Shown here: piece by piece, positions 24,454-36,651 of the stretch | Layout: every line of letters starts with the position of its first letter | Numbering within the stretch: the stretch's first letter is position 1 | NCBI GenBank assembly: GCA_001986395.2 | Contig: MQVO02000006.1 | Location: 1,178,001-1,242,000 of the forward strand | DNA from: Irpex lacteus | Taxonomy: Eukaryota; Basidiomycota; Agaricomycetes; Polyporales; Irpicaceae | DNA length: 64,000 nt | Direction: 5' to 3' | Made by a program: the position numbers and the translations under genes | Notes under the pieces: model-generated | The model's input: only the letters and a program-made list of their open reading frames with translations | Database searches by the model: none | Told to the model about the DNA's origin: nothing

Positions 24454-25404
24454 ATGTCGTCCTCAGGTCTCTTCGACACCCGCAAGCAGGTTTGTCTATA
24501 CTTTCCCGGTACATAAGCTTTCGGAATATCACGTTAACTAGTAGTACTGTCGCGCAGCTCACGTTTTACGGTGCATACCATAGTAACCCTATCAACGTCG
24601 GCATTCATATCGTCTGTGTACCTCTCATCCTCTGGTGAGCGAATCAGTAAAGTACTGTAACTCATATGAAGACACTGATGAATTCAGGTCTGCCGAGGTC
24701 CTGACGAACAACTTCCCCGTCCCCGACGTCCTGCCCCATGTCTACCACAAATTCAACGACTTCCTTATCTTCGACCTTAACTTCCCCGTCCTTCTGATTG
24801 CAGGATACCTGATCTACTACTTCGCCCTCGACCCCGTAGCCGCAGTACGTCCACACCTAATTCCCATTCCTCTACAAGCCAAATTAATATTCCGACTTGA
24901 CCATGTAGCTTCTGTACCTCCCAACAGCAGTCACCTCCGTACTCACAGCTAGAGCCTTCGCCGACCGTCCAAACGCAATAGTCGAAGCTGCAACCGTCCA
25001 CGCCATCTGCTGGGTCGCCCAGTTCATCGGACACGGCGCCGCAGAGAAACGCGCCCCCGCCTTGCTCGACAACATCGTCGGTGGTACGTCTCTCCCCCAC
25101 CTCCCCCACCTCCCCCCCCCTCTTTCTCTCCCCCTTTCTACCTCTCTCTCCCTCTCTCGCTCGCTCTCTCCCTCGCTCCCATACCTCCACTCTCAATCTC
25201 TATTTACTTCAAAGAACTCACGCATCTGTTAAAGCCCTAGTCCTCGCCCCGTTCTTCGTCCACCTCGAAATCCTCTTCGCACTCGGTTATCGCCCGCAGC
25301 TGCACCACGACATCAAGAATAGCGTAGGTGTCGAGATTGCGAGGATTAGGAAGATCGAGGGGGATAAGAAACGTGCGGGGAGTGGGAAGGGTAAGGCGGA
25401 GTGA
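24454..25404 (+). CDS. MPO1: Mpo1-like 2-hydroxy fatty acid dioxygenase (DUF962)
   Basis: Yeast Mpo1 (YGL010W) is an ER membrane Fe(II) dioxygenase acting in alpha-oxidation of 2-hydroxy fatty acids from phytosphingosine. Exon 1 gives [12 protein letters not shown]. Exon 2 has [20 protein letters not shown] with the conserved His residues. Next come a hydrophobic segment ([21 protein letters not shown]), then [16 protein letters not shown], and the signature [24 protein letters not shown]. After a pyrimidine-rich intron, [21 protein letters not shown] supplies the last membrane helix. The protein ends with a basic Lys/Gly tail. The His residues of YHxxP and GHGxxEKRAPAL are known metal ligands in the family. 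Confidence 0.88.
25084..25190. repeat. Pyrimidine-rich low-complexity tract (CT/CCT) inside an intron
   Basis: Runs of CTCCC, CCTCTCT and CTCGCT fill an intron of the MPO1-like gene. Nothing else is encoded here; its complement is an Arg/Glu/Gly-rich spurious frame. Confidence 0.8.
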
Positions 25405-25718
25405 ACGTTATGCTTCCACCCCTTTACCCCTTATTACCCCGCACTCTTAAGTTTGACGGGATGCTCGCAACTGGTTAGGCCAAATCTTGTTAACTCACTG
25501 TCGGGTCAACGCACCCGTCTATGGATCTCTCTGTACTTGTAGTATTCACCTTACCCCTATTTCCCCCTGTCATTCCCAACCCCTCCCCTCATAACAGAAA
25601 CCATCGAAATGTTGCATCAATTCATGTACTACTATACACCTTTCTTGTCTTCCAACACCATCACTATCCACATTACCTTCTTATGGTACTACACAACCGT
25701 ACTTTGACCCTCCAGATC

Positions 25719-27326
25719 TTAAACCAAGCTAGACGGAGGAGGCAAGATCTGCTCGCCCTCGGGCGTGACATAGCACGACGAGAGGCCACCGTCGACTTTA
25801 AAGTCCGTTCCCTAGTACACAATCAACGTCAACATCAGTCACTACATAAAATCCTCGGGTTGCGTGACTCACGGTGACATAGCTGCTATCATCACTAGCC
25901 ACTACACACACTTTCAGCACCTTCAACTTCACATAAAAGAAGGAGGGAGGCTTACGGAACAGGGCACCACGAGCGACTTCGATGGCCTCGCCGAACCGGC
26001 CCAGAGGGAGATGTACGAGCCGGCGGTTCTTCTTCTCGTCCGTGTTCAGGAAGTCCATTAGCAGCGCTGCATTTCATTCATTTCTCTCCGTTAGCGAGCA
26101 GCGCGTTGTTGATAAGTGGGAGAGAGAGGGGGCTTACGAGTTTTCAGAGGGCCGCTGTAGGAAAAGAGAAAGGAGGTTAGATGGATGTGGATGTGGATGG
26201 GGCAAGGAAGGGGGGAATGGGTGGGTACGTACGGGCAGATGGAGTTGATGCGGATGCCTTCGCGTGCGTGTACCATGGCGAGTTCGCGTGTCATGGCTAA
26301 TACGGCTCCCTACAATCATCAAGAAAGAAGAAGGGATCGTCAGTACGACACAAGCCGCCTTCGCATGGTGCGCACTTACTTTCGACGCGGTATCTAACCA
26401 TCCCATCCAAATCAGCGTCAGCATCAACCCCTCCTTGGCCCACTCAAAGAAATAAAAGGCAAAGAGAAAGTAGAGCTCACAAGCAAGCTGAGGCGTAGCA
26501 GCCCCCATAATCGCCACAAAACTCGCCGTATTAATAATACTTCCACCCGTATGGAGGCCCTTCGACGCGTCCGCGGGGTTGTTGCGCATGGCGAGGATAG
26601 CATGTTTGGAGCCCCACCAGACGCCTTTGAGGTTGACGTTCATGGTGAGGTCCCAGATGCGTTCTTCGGTGTTGAGGGCGTTGTCGTCTGCTGGGTGCAT
26701 GATGCCTGATGTTGTGTGATGGGGAGGAGGTGGTTAGTAGGCTGTCCAGGTCCAGTGGGTGAGTGGGTGGGGGAGGGGGCTTACCGGCGTTGTTGAACTA
26801 CGATGAGATAAGGCGTTCAAGTGAGTAAACGGTGATGGAGATGTTTGTACACTCCAACACGCACCATAACATCCAACCTCCCGAACTCCTTCACCGCAAC
26901 CTCCACAGCACCCTTCACCTCCTCCTCCTTACTCACATCCGCCTTGACAGCCACAGCCTTCGCGTTCGGGTGTTTCTCCACGAGGAGCTTGCGGGCTTTC
27001 TCTGCGGCGTCGATGTTCACGTCGACGAGGACGACGGAGGCGCCCTCCGACGCGAAGAGGATGGAGGATTCGAGGCCGATGCCGCTGTGATATCGGTATC
27101 ATTCATGAGTGTAGTGAACGCGAGAGAGGTGAGTGGGTTGGGGATTGGTGAGAATTCGAGGGTGGTGAGGGTGAATGGTTAGTAGGACAGTTGGTAGAGG
27201 ATGTGAGGCGTACGTACGAGCCAGCACCTGTGATCAAAGCAACCTAGTACACACCAATCCATGAGCACTCCCAATACGATCATCACCTGCGAGAACACTT
27301 ACCCTGTGTTCGAGACGTCCAGGCAT
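25719..27326 (-). CDS. Short-chain dehydrogenase/reductase (classical SDR)
   Basis: An NAD(P)-dependent oxidoreductase of the classical SDR family; the substrate cannot be told. The start is MPGRLEHR at 27326. The spliced sequence gives VALITGAGSGIGLESS, the TGxxxGIG cofactor loop. An acidic residue at the end of beta-2 (VVLVDVN) suggests NAD rather than NADP. The NNAG block, GGSIINTASF with the catalytic Ser, and YTASKGAVLAMTREL with the YxxxK pair follow, then INSICPGPLKTPL. The protein ends GTDFKVDGGLSSCYVTPEGE with a short tail, TAA at 25719-25721. About ten very short exons are needed, dense even for this locus, so single borders may be off by a few codons. Confidence 0.87.
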
Positions 27327-28175
27327 ATTTTACGCGTCGTGTGAGGTACTCGCACTCAAGATACTGCAGAGAAAGAGAGAGAGAGAGATTCACGGCCGCA
27401 ATACAAGCAGAGATGACTAGGAAACCCAGCCATGGCAGTCTGTATCATCGCTCTAGATAAGCGTCTCATAAGCGCTCGGAAGGCGGACGATAATCATGAT
27501 CAGTTCAGCCTCGGTCCTTGAATTCGAAGGGACAGATGATAGGGAAGGGTTGATAAGAGAATCGTAGAAGTGATAGTCTGTGAGTGAGTGAAGGGCGAGG
27601 AAGAAGAAGGTAGGTCAGTATACAGCAAAGAAAAAAGGGGTGTGAGTGGGGGTCGAACTTGGGGTCAGCTGGTGGTGAAGCGACTAAGCGCCACCCGGGT
27701 TGATGGGACCATGCGACGGGGTGGGTCAGACATATCGGACAGGCATGCGAACTGCTAGAGTAGGATTGAGAAGGATGAGAAGCATAAAAAATTTCATTGA
27801 GAGGAGGGGGCATACACGAGGGTGGGGGGGCATAGTACTAACACTAACTACAGGAGAGCGGGGGCATATGGTCGTTGCGGTTGATGGCTGTAGCTGTTAG
27901 TTAGTAAGTAACGATAGCGAAATACGGTTCAGCAAATATAATCTAACAAGATGGACAGAGTCGATGATGCGAGGTGGAGGACAACAAGCAAACGACGAGG
28001 GAACAAAGGACAGAAGAACAGAAGAACAGAGAGAGAGGTACAAGGGATTGGATGGGAGGTGCAGAGTGAAAAGCAGGGAGAGCGAGAACGCGAAACTTGA
28101 ACTTGAACGGTGGACGAGACAGCAAAAACGGGAGCGATGATTGGGTTGTAAGAAAAAATGCTGGAGCGGGGATGA
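27327..28175. other. Intergenic region with no recognisable gene
   Basis: These 849 bp hold the SDR 5' region, an AGAGAG run near 27370, and purine-rich sequence near 27950-28080 that is probably 3' UTR of the next gene. Short Pro/Ser/Leu open frames occur but show no family motif. Confidence 0.5.
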
Positions 28176-29261
28176 TTATAGCAAAGTGAGGCCGAAGATG
28201 CTCACGACGTTGACAGTGACGGCGGTGAGAAAGATGAGGGCGACGAGGCCCCACGTCGAAAACTGATACGGTTTGTCCGTCTGCGCAACTTGCAGAGGCG
28301 TCGTCGCAACTCGCGGAGGCGCTGGAGGAGTGACTGCTATGGGAGTGGGATCCAGCCGTATGAGCTCGTCCCTCTCCTGCAGATCCAACAGATGCTCAAC
28401 CGCCACTGGATCCTTCCCTACGATCACCCATAACGGCTTCTTCGGAGGCGGGAACTCATCTTCGTCCTTGATCTCTATAGGTGGTGAGGGCGGACGCATT
28501 ACGCCTGTGTGCAGACCGTTTCTCCGTGCGGTCTGCGTGATCTTCGATACGTCTTCTCGTCGTGCGCTGAACATGCTAAGGATAGGGACACCGTTGTTGA
28601 GTATGCTGGTAAACGACCGTCGCAGACGCGTCGTCGTCGAGGTAGTTGATCCAACGGACGAGGGGGCGACCGATGGCGGGCGCATCATCACGAACTGGAT
28701 GTCGTCCTCCTGCACCGTACTCAGCTGTCGCTCGCGCTTGACGCGAGAGTGGGACATGGTGGGGATATCATCGGCGGGCTCGGTGGACACCCACGAATCG
28801 GGTGTGTCGGCATGCCGCTGTCGAGGGACGTAGGGGAGCGGAGGCATGGGTGGGTCCTCCCAGTTTGGATTGCGGTAGCGGTACGCTTGGCCGGACTTCA
28901 TGTTCTCCAGCACGGGGACGGCTACCTCCCGGCGGAGGGGGGAGTTCAAGCTCGAGGGGCCAGCTATTGGTTCGAGTCCTGGGGAGGGAGGAAAATCCAC
29001 TGCACCGGGGGACGAGGGGAAGTTTGGGAAGTCGACTGGAGGAGGATCCTCCAAAGCGGGGAAGTCGACTTGCCTGACTGGGCAAACGGGGATGTTATTC
29101 GGTCGTTTGTGTCCCGCCATGAGCTCTCCACAGTTCTTGCATCGCGGCCGCTTTCGTCCCTCCCTCAGCTGTGGTGAAGAGTCGACACGTCGAGGATGCT
29201 TTGCTGGGGGTGTTGTGATGTCTATTGCATCCTGCAGACTCGGACAGTCGGCGTAGACCAT
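28176..29261 (-). CDS. Hypothetical tail-anchored protein with a Cys-rich motif
   Basis: I do not recognise this protein. The open frame ends at 28176 with a single hydrophobic helix at the very C-terminus (STWGLVALIFLTAVTVNVVS), typical of a tail anchor. I used ATG 29261 (MVYADCPSLQDAI). The frame stays open up to a Met at 29528, but that part contains a strong GTAAGTCGC splice donor, so the true 5' exon may lie upstream. Near residue 40 there is RPRCKNCGELMAGHKR...CPV, a C-x2-C...H...C arrangement that could bind zinc. The middle is Pro/Ser-rich and disordered. Near the C-terminus KPLWVIVGKDPVAVEHLLDL may be a small folded patch. Confidence 0.6.
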   Translation of the reverse strand: MVYADCPSLQDAIDITTPPAKHPRRVDSSPQLREGRKRPRCKNCGELMAGHKRPNNIPVCPVRQVDFPALEDPPPVDFPNFPSSPGAVDFPPSPGLEPIAGPSSLNSPLRREVAVPVLENMKSGQAYRYRNPNWEDPPMPPLPYVPRQRHADTPDSWVSTEPADDIPTMSHSRVKRERQLSTVQEDDIQFVMMRPPSVAPSSVGSTTSTTTRLRRSFTSILNNGVPILSMFSARREDVSKITQTARRNGLHTGVMRPPSPPIEIKDEDEFPPPKKPLWVIVGKDPVAVEHLLDLQERDELIRLDPTPIAVTPPAPPRVATTPLQVAQTDKPYQFSTWGLVALIFLTAVTVNVVSIFGLTLL

Positions 29262-29758
29262 TTGTGATGTGTGCGGCGGGCGACGACGAGCGCGGGTGTG
29301 GTAACGATGAGCAGGCTTGGTTCTCGCGGGGGTGATTGAAGAGGGCACTCGAGAAGTCGCTGGGGGATGGTGAGCTCGGGCTAAAGGAACATTGAGGTCG
29401 ACGACAAAGTCCTTTTTATGCGACTTACAGGTCCGCGCCCTCGACAAATTGCGCTTGGCCAGGGATCTCTCGCCGGGACGCTCTCCAGCCGTGACGGGGG
29501 AACAAAGAGAAAGACGGGGGGTGTCCATCCTCGTTGCGGTGCAACCTCATCTTCTCACAATCCCAGGCGCTTACCCCACCTGCCCATAATGAGGATCCTC
29601 AGCGCCATTACCTCGAGAACTGGGGGACTCTTATCACCGCTCGCGACACGAGGCTCTCACGAGGAACGCTGCCATATAAAGGATCCATTGCTGATAGAGT
29701 ATGATATAATACACGGTAATCCAAGAACAGGGAACAGTGAAAGAGCAAACCAAAGTGA

Positions 29759-32708
29759 TTACACAGACGACGCTTGCAACACGAGTAGACTGGCGTTGGC
29801 TGCATTCTTGGCCACAAACGCAGAGGCTACCTCGCCCAACGTCTTTGTCGTGTCAGAGCTCAGCCCAGCGCCAGACTCAGCCAGCAATGCATTCAGCTCC
29901 GTCGCGTGACTCTCGACCGCCAATCTCCTCGAGCGGCCAACCACGATTATTGGTCTCGCGCGAGGGGACTGGGCGAACGCGTTCGTCGCAGCGTCGAGGA
30001 TGGAGTGCAGAGGGAGGGCCACAGACTCTTCGGAAAAGGATATTCGGCTCAGAGCGCCTGCGAGCTCCGGAACCGAATGGGATGCGTATTTCTCCCATTC
30101 AATGTTGTCCGCAGTGTCAGACGCGATACGCATCTGAGTATTGTTCACTGCGTAAACGGTGTCCGGGAATGCCTACGAGAAGTTATTGTCAGAGCATGAA
30201 TCAGCAAACTAAAAGCAAAGAGACTCACCGATACCGTATGGTGCACCTCAGGCTTCTCAATGGAGCTTTGGAGTGTCAGTTCGTGCGTCTCTGCCTTGGT
30301 GAAGCGGACAATGGTAGCAGTGGTGGACGGATTCGCACACAGCTGGACGACAAAGGACAATGCAAGTCTGTCATCCGGTCCACCGACAAACGGCAAAAAG
30401 ATATGCTGCCCCGTCTGTTCCTCGGCCTCCTGGGATAACCCTCTGTCGACAAAAATGGCAGTGTCGGTGGATGAAGAGACGAACATGCTGCGGATGGTCT
30501 GCGCCTGTACGGAAGACAGATTGATGGAACTGCTGCTCTCTGAGACAGATACGTCCTCCAGGGAAGCGCTGGAGGGGCACCAGGGCAAGACGAGCATCTG
30601 CGACGAGGTCTTCTTCACGTGGTCCGCGACGTGTTCGGCGAACTCGTCGTAGCCAACGATGGCCAAAGCGGTGGATACCACGAAGCGGTTCAGGGATCCG
30701 AAGGAGCGGACAATGGCAAGGATGGGGTCGCGTTGGATCAACGACTCCGCAAAGTGCGATTTCAACGCCGCGGACGTTCGACTCGTCAGCTCTATGAGGC
30801 GGAGGACGTTCAGGGTAGTGCGGCTGGACTGTGGAAGGCCTTGTGGCTGCTGGTATGAGAGACCAGGAGGGGTAACAGGATGAGATGCCTTCTCATCGAA
30901 AGACACCTGGCTTCCTGGAGTAGATGTAACGCCAGCAGGGGGTTGGAGGAGCTGAGCAAATGACATGACGGCGGGGAGCTGCTCGATCTTCTCCAACACC
31001 ACGGAAAATCTGGTCTTGAGGGTTGCCTGAGCCATCTTGGTGCTTCCTTCCACAGCTTCACCGCCAGCATTGCGCGAAGCTGCATTACTCGCGCCGAGAC
31101 GTCCTCGAATCTTCTTCGGATAGAAAGCCAGTGTGAGAGGCGTAGTGATGAAGGTCAGCACCAGAGCGTGCAGGACGAACATGGAGAAAGTGCGGGTGTC
31201 GAGGATCCCGGCGGAGAGACCGACGTTGAGCACGATAAGCTCCACCAATCTGTTACCGTGTTGTTAGCATGCACTGTATTGAAGCGATGTCTAAAGGCTG
31301 ACCCTTTGCAACTCATCAAGGACCCAACGGCACCAGCTTCACGCCAGTTGAACCCACACGCAAATGCAGCGATACCACATGCGATGAACTTGGAGAAGAA
31401 TGCGATCACGCAGATGAGGATAGTGTAACCCCACGTGATTCCATTATCGAGAAGCCCCAGGTTCGTCCGCAAACCTGTGAGCGCGAAGTACTACAGAGGT
31501 GTGTTAAATATCGTGGGGCAAGTAAGGGACATTACTACTCACAAGAGGAATGAAGATCAAGGACAAAAGGTCCTCCAGCTTCTCCACCAAGGCGATGGCA
31601 TAACCGTTCTCGTGCGGGATGATCAACCCCGCCAAGAAACCGCCAAAGATAGCATGGATACCGATTATGTCGGTGAAGAAAGCAGAGATGAAGACAATGA
31701 TGAGCGTGACGGACATCATCGCGGTTGTAGGGGACCCGTTCTCCAAGCTGCCGGTGCGACGACAGAGCCATACGTAGCCCCACTTCACCGGGATGAGGAG
31801 CAGCAACACGAAGCCAATAGCGGTGAGTAGAATCCATAGAGCCGTGAGACCGCTACCGGCGTTCACTAGGGCGACTGTAAGTGCAAGCAAGATCCAGCCT
31901 ACGACCTGATATGAACTGGTCAGTCAAAATAAGACAAGAAAGAAACACAGCGCTCACGTCGTTACCGACGCCGGCAGCAAGTGTGATCGCTCCGACCGGG
32001 TCGTCCAATAGCTTTAGTTCTGTCAAGATACGACAGAGCACGGGGAACGCAGTGATGCCAACCGCCACCGCAGTAAACAGCAGGAAGTAGCCAAAGTTAA
32101 CACTCGGATCTACAAACTGGTGATAAATGGGTACACCGAGCGCCGCGCCCAGTCCAAGGGGGATGATGAGTCCCGCCACGGAGATGGCTGATGCCGTCTT
32201 GAAGTGGCGTTTGACGATGCGCACGTCGATCTCGAGGCCGACGAGGAAGAGGAAGAGCACCAGTCCGATCGTCGAGGTGAGGTTGATGAAGGGGAGGGAG
32301 TCCTTGGGGAAGATGCGGTTCGAGAAATTGGGGATGCGACCCATGATGGATGGGCCGAGGATGACACCGGCGATGACTTCTGAGATGACCCGTGGTTGGC
32401 GGATGGGTCGGAAGAGAAGAACTAGCAGTTGGGTGAAGCCCATGATAATAACTGCGAGGTATTTGTGTTAGCTCATTGTAAAGAAGAGAATATCGCGGAC
32501 ACTCACCGAGTTGTATGACCCATAGTGGAAAAGGGTCGTTAACGTTATAGGTCGCTGGGTTAAGGCCAGAGAAGATGCCAGCCTGAGTAAATAGCTGTTA
32601 ATATGCAGGCAACAGCCAGAGATAGGGGTAACATACCTGCTCGGGAGCTTTGGCGCGACGCTGCAGTACCTGAGCAGCCTCGTACAACTCCCTGGACATT
32701 ACACCCAT
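29759..32708 (-). CDS. KHA1: K+/H+ antiporter of the CPA2 family, Kha1-like
   Basis: A monovalent cation/proton antiporter of endomembranes; yeast Kha1 works at the Golgi in K+ and pH homeostasis. The start is MGVMSRELYEAAQVLQ at 32708. About 12 membrane helices follow, including QPRVISEVIAGVILGPSIMG, IGLVLFLFLVGLEIDVRIVKRHF, GITAFPVLCRILTELKLL and the ion-site helix block GVGNDVVGW (spliced). Further helices give IIGIHAIFGGFLAGLIIPHE and LVELIVLNVGLSAGILDT. After the antiporter domain comes a long cytosolic C-terminal region with a possible universal-stress-protein-like segment (RPIIVVGRSRR). Several short introns are seen. The stop is TAA at 29759-29761. Confidence 0.9.
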
Positions 32709-33301
32709 GTTGAACACGGTCGGGCGGGTGACAGGGCGGGGATGAGCAGTTGAGGTGGCTGGGCGGCGGTGGATTGCCCAGAGAAGCGAGGTTTATGTAT
32801 GGGCTGGAAGCAGAAGCGCTTGGATCTTGATCTCAGATTTCTAGTGAGACATCCGTCTGTGATGTGCCTGGAGAAGTGGCTGGCCATGGGATTATTGTAA
32901 GGTTACCTCGGATAGGTTTGCAGCACGTAACAGCTGCTTTAGAACAGCTCGGGCCTGGAGAGGTTATAGCAGTACAACAAACATTTGTAGCCAGATTGCC
33001 GATTCATTTCACTCCAGAGACTAAACACCAGTCGCGAACTAACGTCAAGTACATCTACAAAGGCAGTTAGGTTCATAATGTCTTACGAGCATTACGAATG
33101 GACTGCTCTTCGGTATACCCACGCTCTGCCACATATTACGGTGGAATGATGAGAACTTCGACCGGTCGGGCGGTTTGAAACTTCTCACCAAAAGAGCAGA
33201 TACAGAGCATCACGAAGAACGACGCGAGCAATCTATCATAAATACACTCCAGGGGGTTGTGCATTGCGTCTACCATGAACTCCTGCCAAGAGCCAAGCGA
33301 A
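32709..33301. other. Intergenic region KHA1 5' / BUD31 3'
   Basis: These 593 bp hold the promoter of the KHA1-like gene and the 3' UTR of BUD31. The short frames here show no known motif. No repeat or RNA gene is seen. Confidence 0.55.
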
Positions 33302-33964
33302 TCACGAGTCAGAGCTACATCCACGGCAGCCTATAAGTTGACTAATTTAGTACGAAGTCTCGTACAGGAACACGATAGGCTTACCACAATGAACGCATTC
33401 AACGATAGTGCCTTGACGGACCTGACCCTTGGGCACACGACAAATACACGTGGAACCTTGGTAATTCATGTCCTAGACAGGGTTATTATTAGGTTGTGCG
33501 ATGTGGCAATAGTTACGAAACGTACCCTAGTCTGAATGCATCTCAAACAGCAAAGCTTCTCGTAGCCGGGCTTCTTCCACTTTGCTATCAAACTTGCGAC
33601 GTCGTGAATCAGCATGTGGCGGGCATGCTCCGCGACAGTACTCACTTCGCGTCCGCGTATCCTTCCTTCAAGAGCCAGTCGTACAACTCTCTGCTGATAG
33701 CTTCACGCTTGTAGTAAAGCTCGTAGATGTAGCGCGAGCGGGTATGAGATATCCTCATGATTGGCCACAGAGACTCTGCCTTGCGCTTTCCCTCGTGCGA
33801 CTCGTTCTCAGCATCACGCATTTTCTTAGCATAGTCATCGAGGATCTGTCAATGGCGATGTCAGCTGTGGTAACAAGAGAGATAAGACCGGGCATACGCA
33901 CACCTTCAATCTCCTCATACCCCTCCGGAGGCTTCTTCGTTCTCGTCGTCCGTATTTTGGGCAT
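33302..33964 (-). CDS. BUD31: Splicing factor Bud31 (G10 family)
   Basis: Bud31/G10 is a small, highly conserved spliceosome component linked to the Prp19 complex. The start [21 protein letters not shown] at 33964 is the family signature. The following exons read [40 protein letters not shown] and [20 protein letters not shown]. The Cys-rich zinc-binding end includes [19 protein letters not shown] and [15 protein letters not shown] is at 33302-33304, and introns are short. The total length is about 145-150 residues, as in other fungi. It is divergent from the HVA22-like gene. Confidence 0.93.
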
Positions 33965-34301
33965 GGTGGAAGACGTCAAGACGCAACGACCTCATCAGCG
34001 CCCAGCCGCCCGCGAATCAAAGGGGTCCCGGTCATGTGACTGCCTCGTTGCGGACGCGCTTCCTTAGCGCTTTTAAACGCGCTCGGGGTCGTTCGAACTT
34101 GGACCACCATCGCCTCGGACGTTTTGCACACCACCAATCAGCTCGTCCTCGTCGTCTCTCTCGCTCTGCTCAACCTCTGTTGAAACTGCTTTGTCTTCTG
34201 CTCTCGTCGCTCAAATTCTGCATGCTTTTCCATATCTCGGGCTCACATCCTCCCACATCAACATAACTTATTTACGACACGTCAATTAGGACCCTGTCGA
34301 C
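33965..34301. promoter_or_regulatory. Shared divergent promoter region BUD31/HVA22-like
   Basis: These 337 bp separate two start codons pointing apart. The side next to the HVA22-like gene is pyrimidine-rich (CT runs at 34140-34260). No TATA box is clear. Confidence 0.5.
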
Positions 34302-36150
34302 ATGGGCATCGTCGTCCCGATCCTGCGCACGGCCTTCGTGCTACTGAATATTTACGAGACTTTCAAAACACTCAAGCTCCCTCCTCCGTCCGCACGCAAT
34401 GGTGGCCAGCCCAGCGTGCGTGCAATGAGCCAAAGGAAACGCAATATGAAAGGCTGTTTGTCCGTCTGGCTAATATGGGTCCGTTCATTCGACGCGTAAA
34501 TTAGCCTGTGTGCTGACGTAAAATTAGTTCTGCTATGCGTTCTATGAACGTACTGCGGATACATTTGTCAGCTTCTTTATCCCATTCTACAGCGAGATCA
34601 AGTCTATCCTATTGCTCTTCTTCATCATTACTCGTGCAAAGGTATGTTACTATTCTCTCACTCTTCCGAGTACTTTGCTGACTCGATTGAAGGGCGCCGA
34701 ACCAATATACCTGCATGTCATACGGCCTCTAGTCAAGCCGTACACAGACACGCTTGATTCATTACTCGAATTTGGGCATCACCTAGGGGATCTTATATTC
34801 GTCTTTGCCAACATCCCTGTGCACTTTGTCAAATCCTTCTTTGACCGATGGACTGGAAGAGGTAAAGCAACGGAAGCCATTCCCGAAACCAAGTCCTTTG
34901 TTGCAGATACGCCAGAAGGAGAGGAGCCACCTGTCATCCCAGCCTACCCTTCTGATCTACCGGCCGATCCAGCGCAGGCTTATGGTACCACTCGCACGCG
35001 TCAACGGCCTCTGCAAGGTGCTCATCAGCGCGCTGCGAGTGGCACTAAGCCTCAAATCTATGCTGCGCCTACCTCTCAAAAGATATGGGTCCCGCCTGCC
35101 TCTGCCTACAATGATTCACCTCCTGCTGCTACTAAAGAACTCCCTGTCGACGATGAAATCCAGCGCGCTCACATCCGTGAGGTCGAAGAATGGAGGCAAT
35201 ACGAGCCGTTTCCTTCTGCTTATCCAGTGTCGCCTGTACAAGCCTCCACGCAGCTGCCCTCATTAGCCGCCTTTGGGGGCATTTATGCCGCCCCCGTCGA
35301 TCCTCCACCTGCTTACACGCGTGCTCCTTCCTCTGGTAACGAGCAGCATTTTCAGCAGTCGCTCAAGCCACTGCGTGAGTCCCTGAACCCCGACTCCGAT
35401 GGTGACCTGAGCGACGATCAACAATCACACCCTGGGGTTCACACCGACGACGACAATATGTCAGTCGACGAAGATTATACGGACGAAGAGGACGACGATG
35501 ACGACGACTTTAATGTAACACTGCGCACCCCTATGAAAATCACGCGCATGAAGAACGTCTCGAACATGACTACCACTTCTATTGACAACTCGACAGGGCT
35601 CAGCACTGTCGATCACGACTCTGGTTTCCGTACCCGCACGGAATCCGAGTCTGCCACGTCTGATGCGGGCTCTCTCGCTGGTCACAAGCGGGTTCTATCA
35701 ACTCAGACCGAGGAGGAAGCACCTGCACGTCCGCCCTTGAGGGCGAAGATCTCCGACAATGGAACTATTCGCGCTAAACCGACTGTCCGTGTCCGTGCCC
35801 GTCCTCCACCTATCTCCCGCGTCGACTCGCGTGCCTCTGAGTCGTCAGCCAGCGGCGTGGAGAACCGTCGGGTCGTTACCACCGACGCGGCCAAGAAGCG
35901 TCGTGGAACGGCATCCCCGCAGAGGAAGGAGCCCATCCGTCGACCACTTGGTCGTCCTGCTGGTGCGAATGTCAGAGCGAAGACTGGCGATGCTACGGGT
36001 CGACCCATAGCTCGGAAGACCACCGCCATTCCGCGAGCGGTTTCGGGTAGCGCGGCTGTGAAGCCTGTCATTACGAAGCCCGTCACACGACCTACGGTGA
36101 CGAAGACGAAGACGGGAAGCTCAGCGGAGAGCGTGAAGATGGGAGAGTAA
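34302..36150 (+). CDS. TB2/DP1/HVA22 (REEP/Yop1-like) ER-shaping protein with long disordered tail
   Basis: TB2/DP1/HVA22 proteins insert hairpins in the ER membrane and curve tubules. The start at 34302 gives MGIVVPILRTAFVLLNIYETF. Exon 2 joins as WLIWFCYAFYERTADTFVSFFIPFYSEIKSILLLFFIITRA, the family core. Exon 3 starts KGAEPIYLHVIRPLVKPYTD, which completes the domain. The remaining approximately 400 residues are disordered. They include Pro/Ser-rich sequence, an acidic run (YTDEEDDDDDDF) and a basic Arg/Pro/Thr tail ending SAESVKMGE. The tail is much longer than in Yop1, but long tails are seen in other basidiomycete members. Confidence 0.88.
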
Positions 36151-36315
36151 CTAGAGAGATAGGCTGTTGAGGAGTCGTCTAGATAGACATGATCATATTT
36201 CGAGACCATTTTTGCATTCGCACATTCACGCACGACAGTTAACTTGCATCGCTCCACATTGTACTATATCACACCTGGATCCACATATCTACAGACCCGG
36301 CTATCTTAGAATATT

Positions 36316-36651
36316 CTATATGAACAGTTCGGTCGGTGCGAACTGCGTGCAAGAGCAACAAATTATACTCGACCTGTGCCCGGGGTGGTAAAGCACTGGC
36401 TTGTTCGCTTTGTACTCATTCTGTGACCTCTTATCCATCTTCCATGGTCCACCAGTGACCTCTGTGATGCGGGCCTCGTCGAACTGTCGCCCAGTCTGCT
36501 CAATGTCCTGGTACTAACTCGTTAGGCCTCAGGATACATAACGCTCATGGGAAGTTTCCTAAGCCTTGAGCGACATAACTAGTGCTCTTACCTCTTCTTC
36601 TGTGACGTTGAGTTCTTCGTTGTCGTCTAGCCAAAGAGTGAGAGCCAACAT
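36316..36651 (-). CDS. Small hypothetical two-exon gene
   Basis: I do not recognise it. An ATG at 36651 opens MLALTLWLDDNEELNVTEEE (exon 36592-36651). GTAAGAG begins an intron, and TTAG at 36514 leads to exon 2 (YQDIEQTGRQFDEARITEVT...). This reads to a TAG at 36316-36318, for about 85 residues. The splice signals and charged, protein-like composition are the only support. The end is uncertain because a GT donor could follow at HPGHR. It is divergent from NDUFA1, with 191 bp between starts. Confidence 0.4.

Noticed and set aside
27655..27720. A tRNA-like stretch (GTTCGACCCCC on the minus strand)
   Set aside because: The acceptor and T-stem do not pair and no anticodon arm can be built, unlike the true tRNA at 24100-24189.
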